Assembly (NCBI RefSeq): GCF_050948175.1 | Contig: NW_027490108.1 | Coordinates: 682,001 to 746,000, forward strand | Reading direction: 5' to 3' | DNA from: Xylocopa sonorina | Lineage: Eukaryota; Arthropoda; Insecta; Hymenoptera; Apidae | Length of the DNA: 64,000 bases | Shown: in pieces, positions 63,308 to 64,000 of the stretch | Position numbering within the stretch: position 1 is the stretch's first letter | Layout: every line of letters starts with the position of its first letter | Made by a program: the position numbers and the translations under genes | Notes under the pieces: model-generated | What the model saw: only the letters and a program-made list of their open reading frames with translations | The model's database searches: none | Told to the model about the DNA's origin: nothing

Positions 63308-64000
63308 CATGCTAGGAAATAGCGTCTGCAGATGTCTACGCGTCGAGGCAATAGAGTTCTAATGCTTCTTAAAACGCGATATCCCATCTCAATTCTATGT
63401 TTCATTATAAGATATAATATTCATTGCGAAATGTCATGTATACCTCGTATTCACATCAGAAGAATGTAAATGCGACTATTCCTTGCTAGGGCATAGCGTT
63501 TGCAGATGCCTACGTATCACAGCAATAGAGTTCTAATGCTTCTTAGATCGCGATATCGCATCTCATTTCTATGTTTCGTGATATGTTATAATATTCATTC
63601 CGTAGTGACATGTAAACCTCGAATTCACTACAAAAGAATGTAAATGCGACTATTGGTTGCTAGGAAATAGCGATTGCAGATGTCTACGTATCATAGCAAT
63701 AGTGTTCTAATGCTTCTCAAAACGCGATGTCGCATCTCATTTCTAAGTTTCCTGATTAGATATAATATTCATTGCGGATTGTCATGTACACCTCGTATTC
63801 ACTTCAAAAGAATGTAAATGCGACACTTCCATGCTAGGAAATAGCGTCTGCAGATGTCTACGCGTCGAGGCAATAGAGTTCCAATGCTTCTTAAAACGCG
63901 ATATCGCATCTCACTTTTATGTTTCATGATAAGATATAATATTCATTGCGAAGTGTCATGTATACCTCGTATTCACATCAGAAGAATGTAAATGCGACTA

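Larger units (their letters stand above)
35938..64000 (+). repeat. Satellite array D, about 161 monomers, forward, with higher-order structure
   Basis: 174-bp monomers to the end of the window. Four classes recur from about 43 kb on. Class A has CTTCCATGCTAGG, GTCTGCAG and CTACGCGTCGAGG. Class B has AAATGGCGTATTCAG, GCTACTTAAATCGCG and TTCATCGCGAAG. Class C has ACTATTCCTTGCTAGGGC, TTCTTAGATCGCG and GATAAGTTATAAT. Class D has ACTATTGGTTGCTAGG. C is followed by D in nearly every case (for example 44.34/44.51, 47.81/47.99, 49.56/49.73, 57.91/58.08 and 62.60/62.78 kb). Copies become more alike to the right. ORFs such as 50979-51290 and 61593-61796 are read-through. Confidence 0.97.

Noticed and set aside
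1..64000. CRISPR-like array because of regularly spaced repeats
   Set aside because: Monomers are contiguous with no unique spacers, the unit is 174 bp, and introns, LTR-type elements and CpG pattern are eukaryotic.
1..64000. CENP-B box in the monomer
   Set aside because: I searched the consensus on both strands for TTCG followed at the right spacing by A and CGGG. The nearest candidate (CTTCGATACGTAGAC) lacks the key A and the CGGG.
1..64000. Honeybee AluI satellite (about 176 bp)
   Set aside because: The length is similar, but the consensus here has no AGCT site and I see no basis for calling them the same family.

Overview
The window is eukaryotic and almost entirely one tandem satellite. 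A monomer of 174 bp (about 36% GC, about nine CpG sites, a central ten-base palindrome containing an EcoRV site) repeats roughly 325 times. No bacterial genes, rRNA, tRNA or CRISPR were seen. Retained CpG, compact GT-AG introns of 49-122 bp in the candidate genes, and the transposon types suggest an insect, perhaps a hymenopteran. That is inference; no species-diagnostic gene is present. Long monomeric arrays with higher-order duplications are what a centromeric or pericentromeric region would look like.

Layout: (A) 1-1977, satellite, forward. (Insert 1) 1978-about 6090, a 4.1 kb non-satellite island: a GC-rich edge with two poly-G runs, an AT-rich low-copy-looking stretch with two candidate small spliced genes (minus 3374-3894; plus 4439-4661), a degenerate patch of about 58-bp units resembling the middle third of the satellite, and an LTR-like block with a lysine-tRNA-type primer site on the minus strand. 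(B) about 6090-28258, satellite in reverse orientation, very divergent at its left edge. (Insert 2) 28259-29808, a mobile element on the minus strand lying exactly at the next orientation switch. (C) 29809-34374, satellite, forward. (Insert 3) 34375-35937, a second copy of the same element on the plus strand, with both termini and a 4-bp target duplication GAAG. (D) 35938-64000, satellite, forward, increasingly homogeneous to the right, with nested duplications whose offsets are exact or near-exact multiples of 174 bp (2, 4, 12, 13, 15, 21, 27 and 46 monomers).

The two related 1.55 kb elements start with TG and end with CA like a solo LTR. They carry a 24-30-bp minisatellite that reads as SLAP-type peptide repeats in the same frame in both copies, and a GC-rich ORF-like block ending at a splice-donor-like site. 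Most long ORFs in the window are read-through of the satellite (174 = 3 x 58) and are not genes. The points most worth checking are the two orientation switches at transposon edges, the SLAP repeat element, the 58-bp relic, the two spliced candidates, and a dyad present only in some monomer classes.
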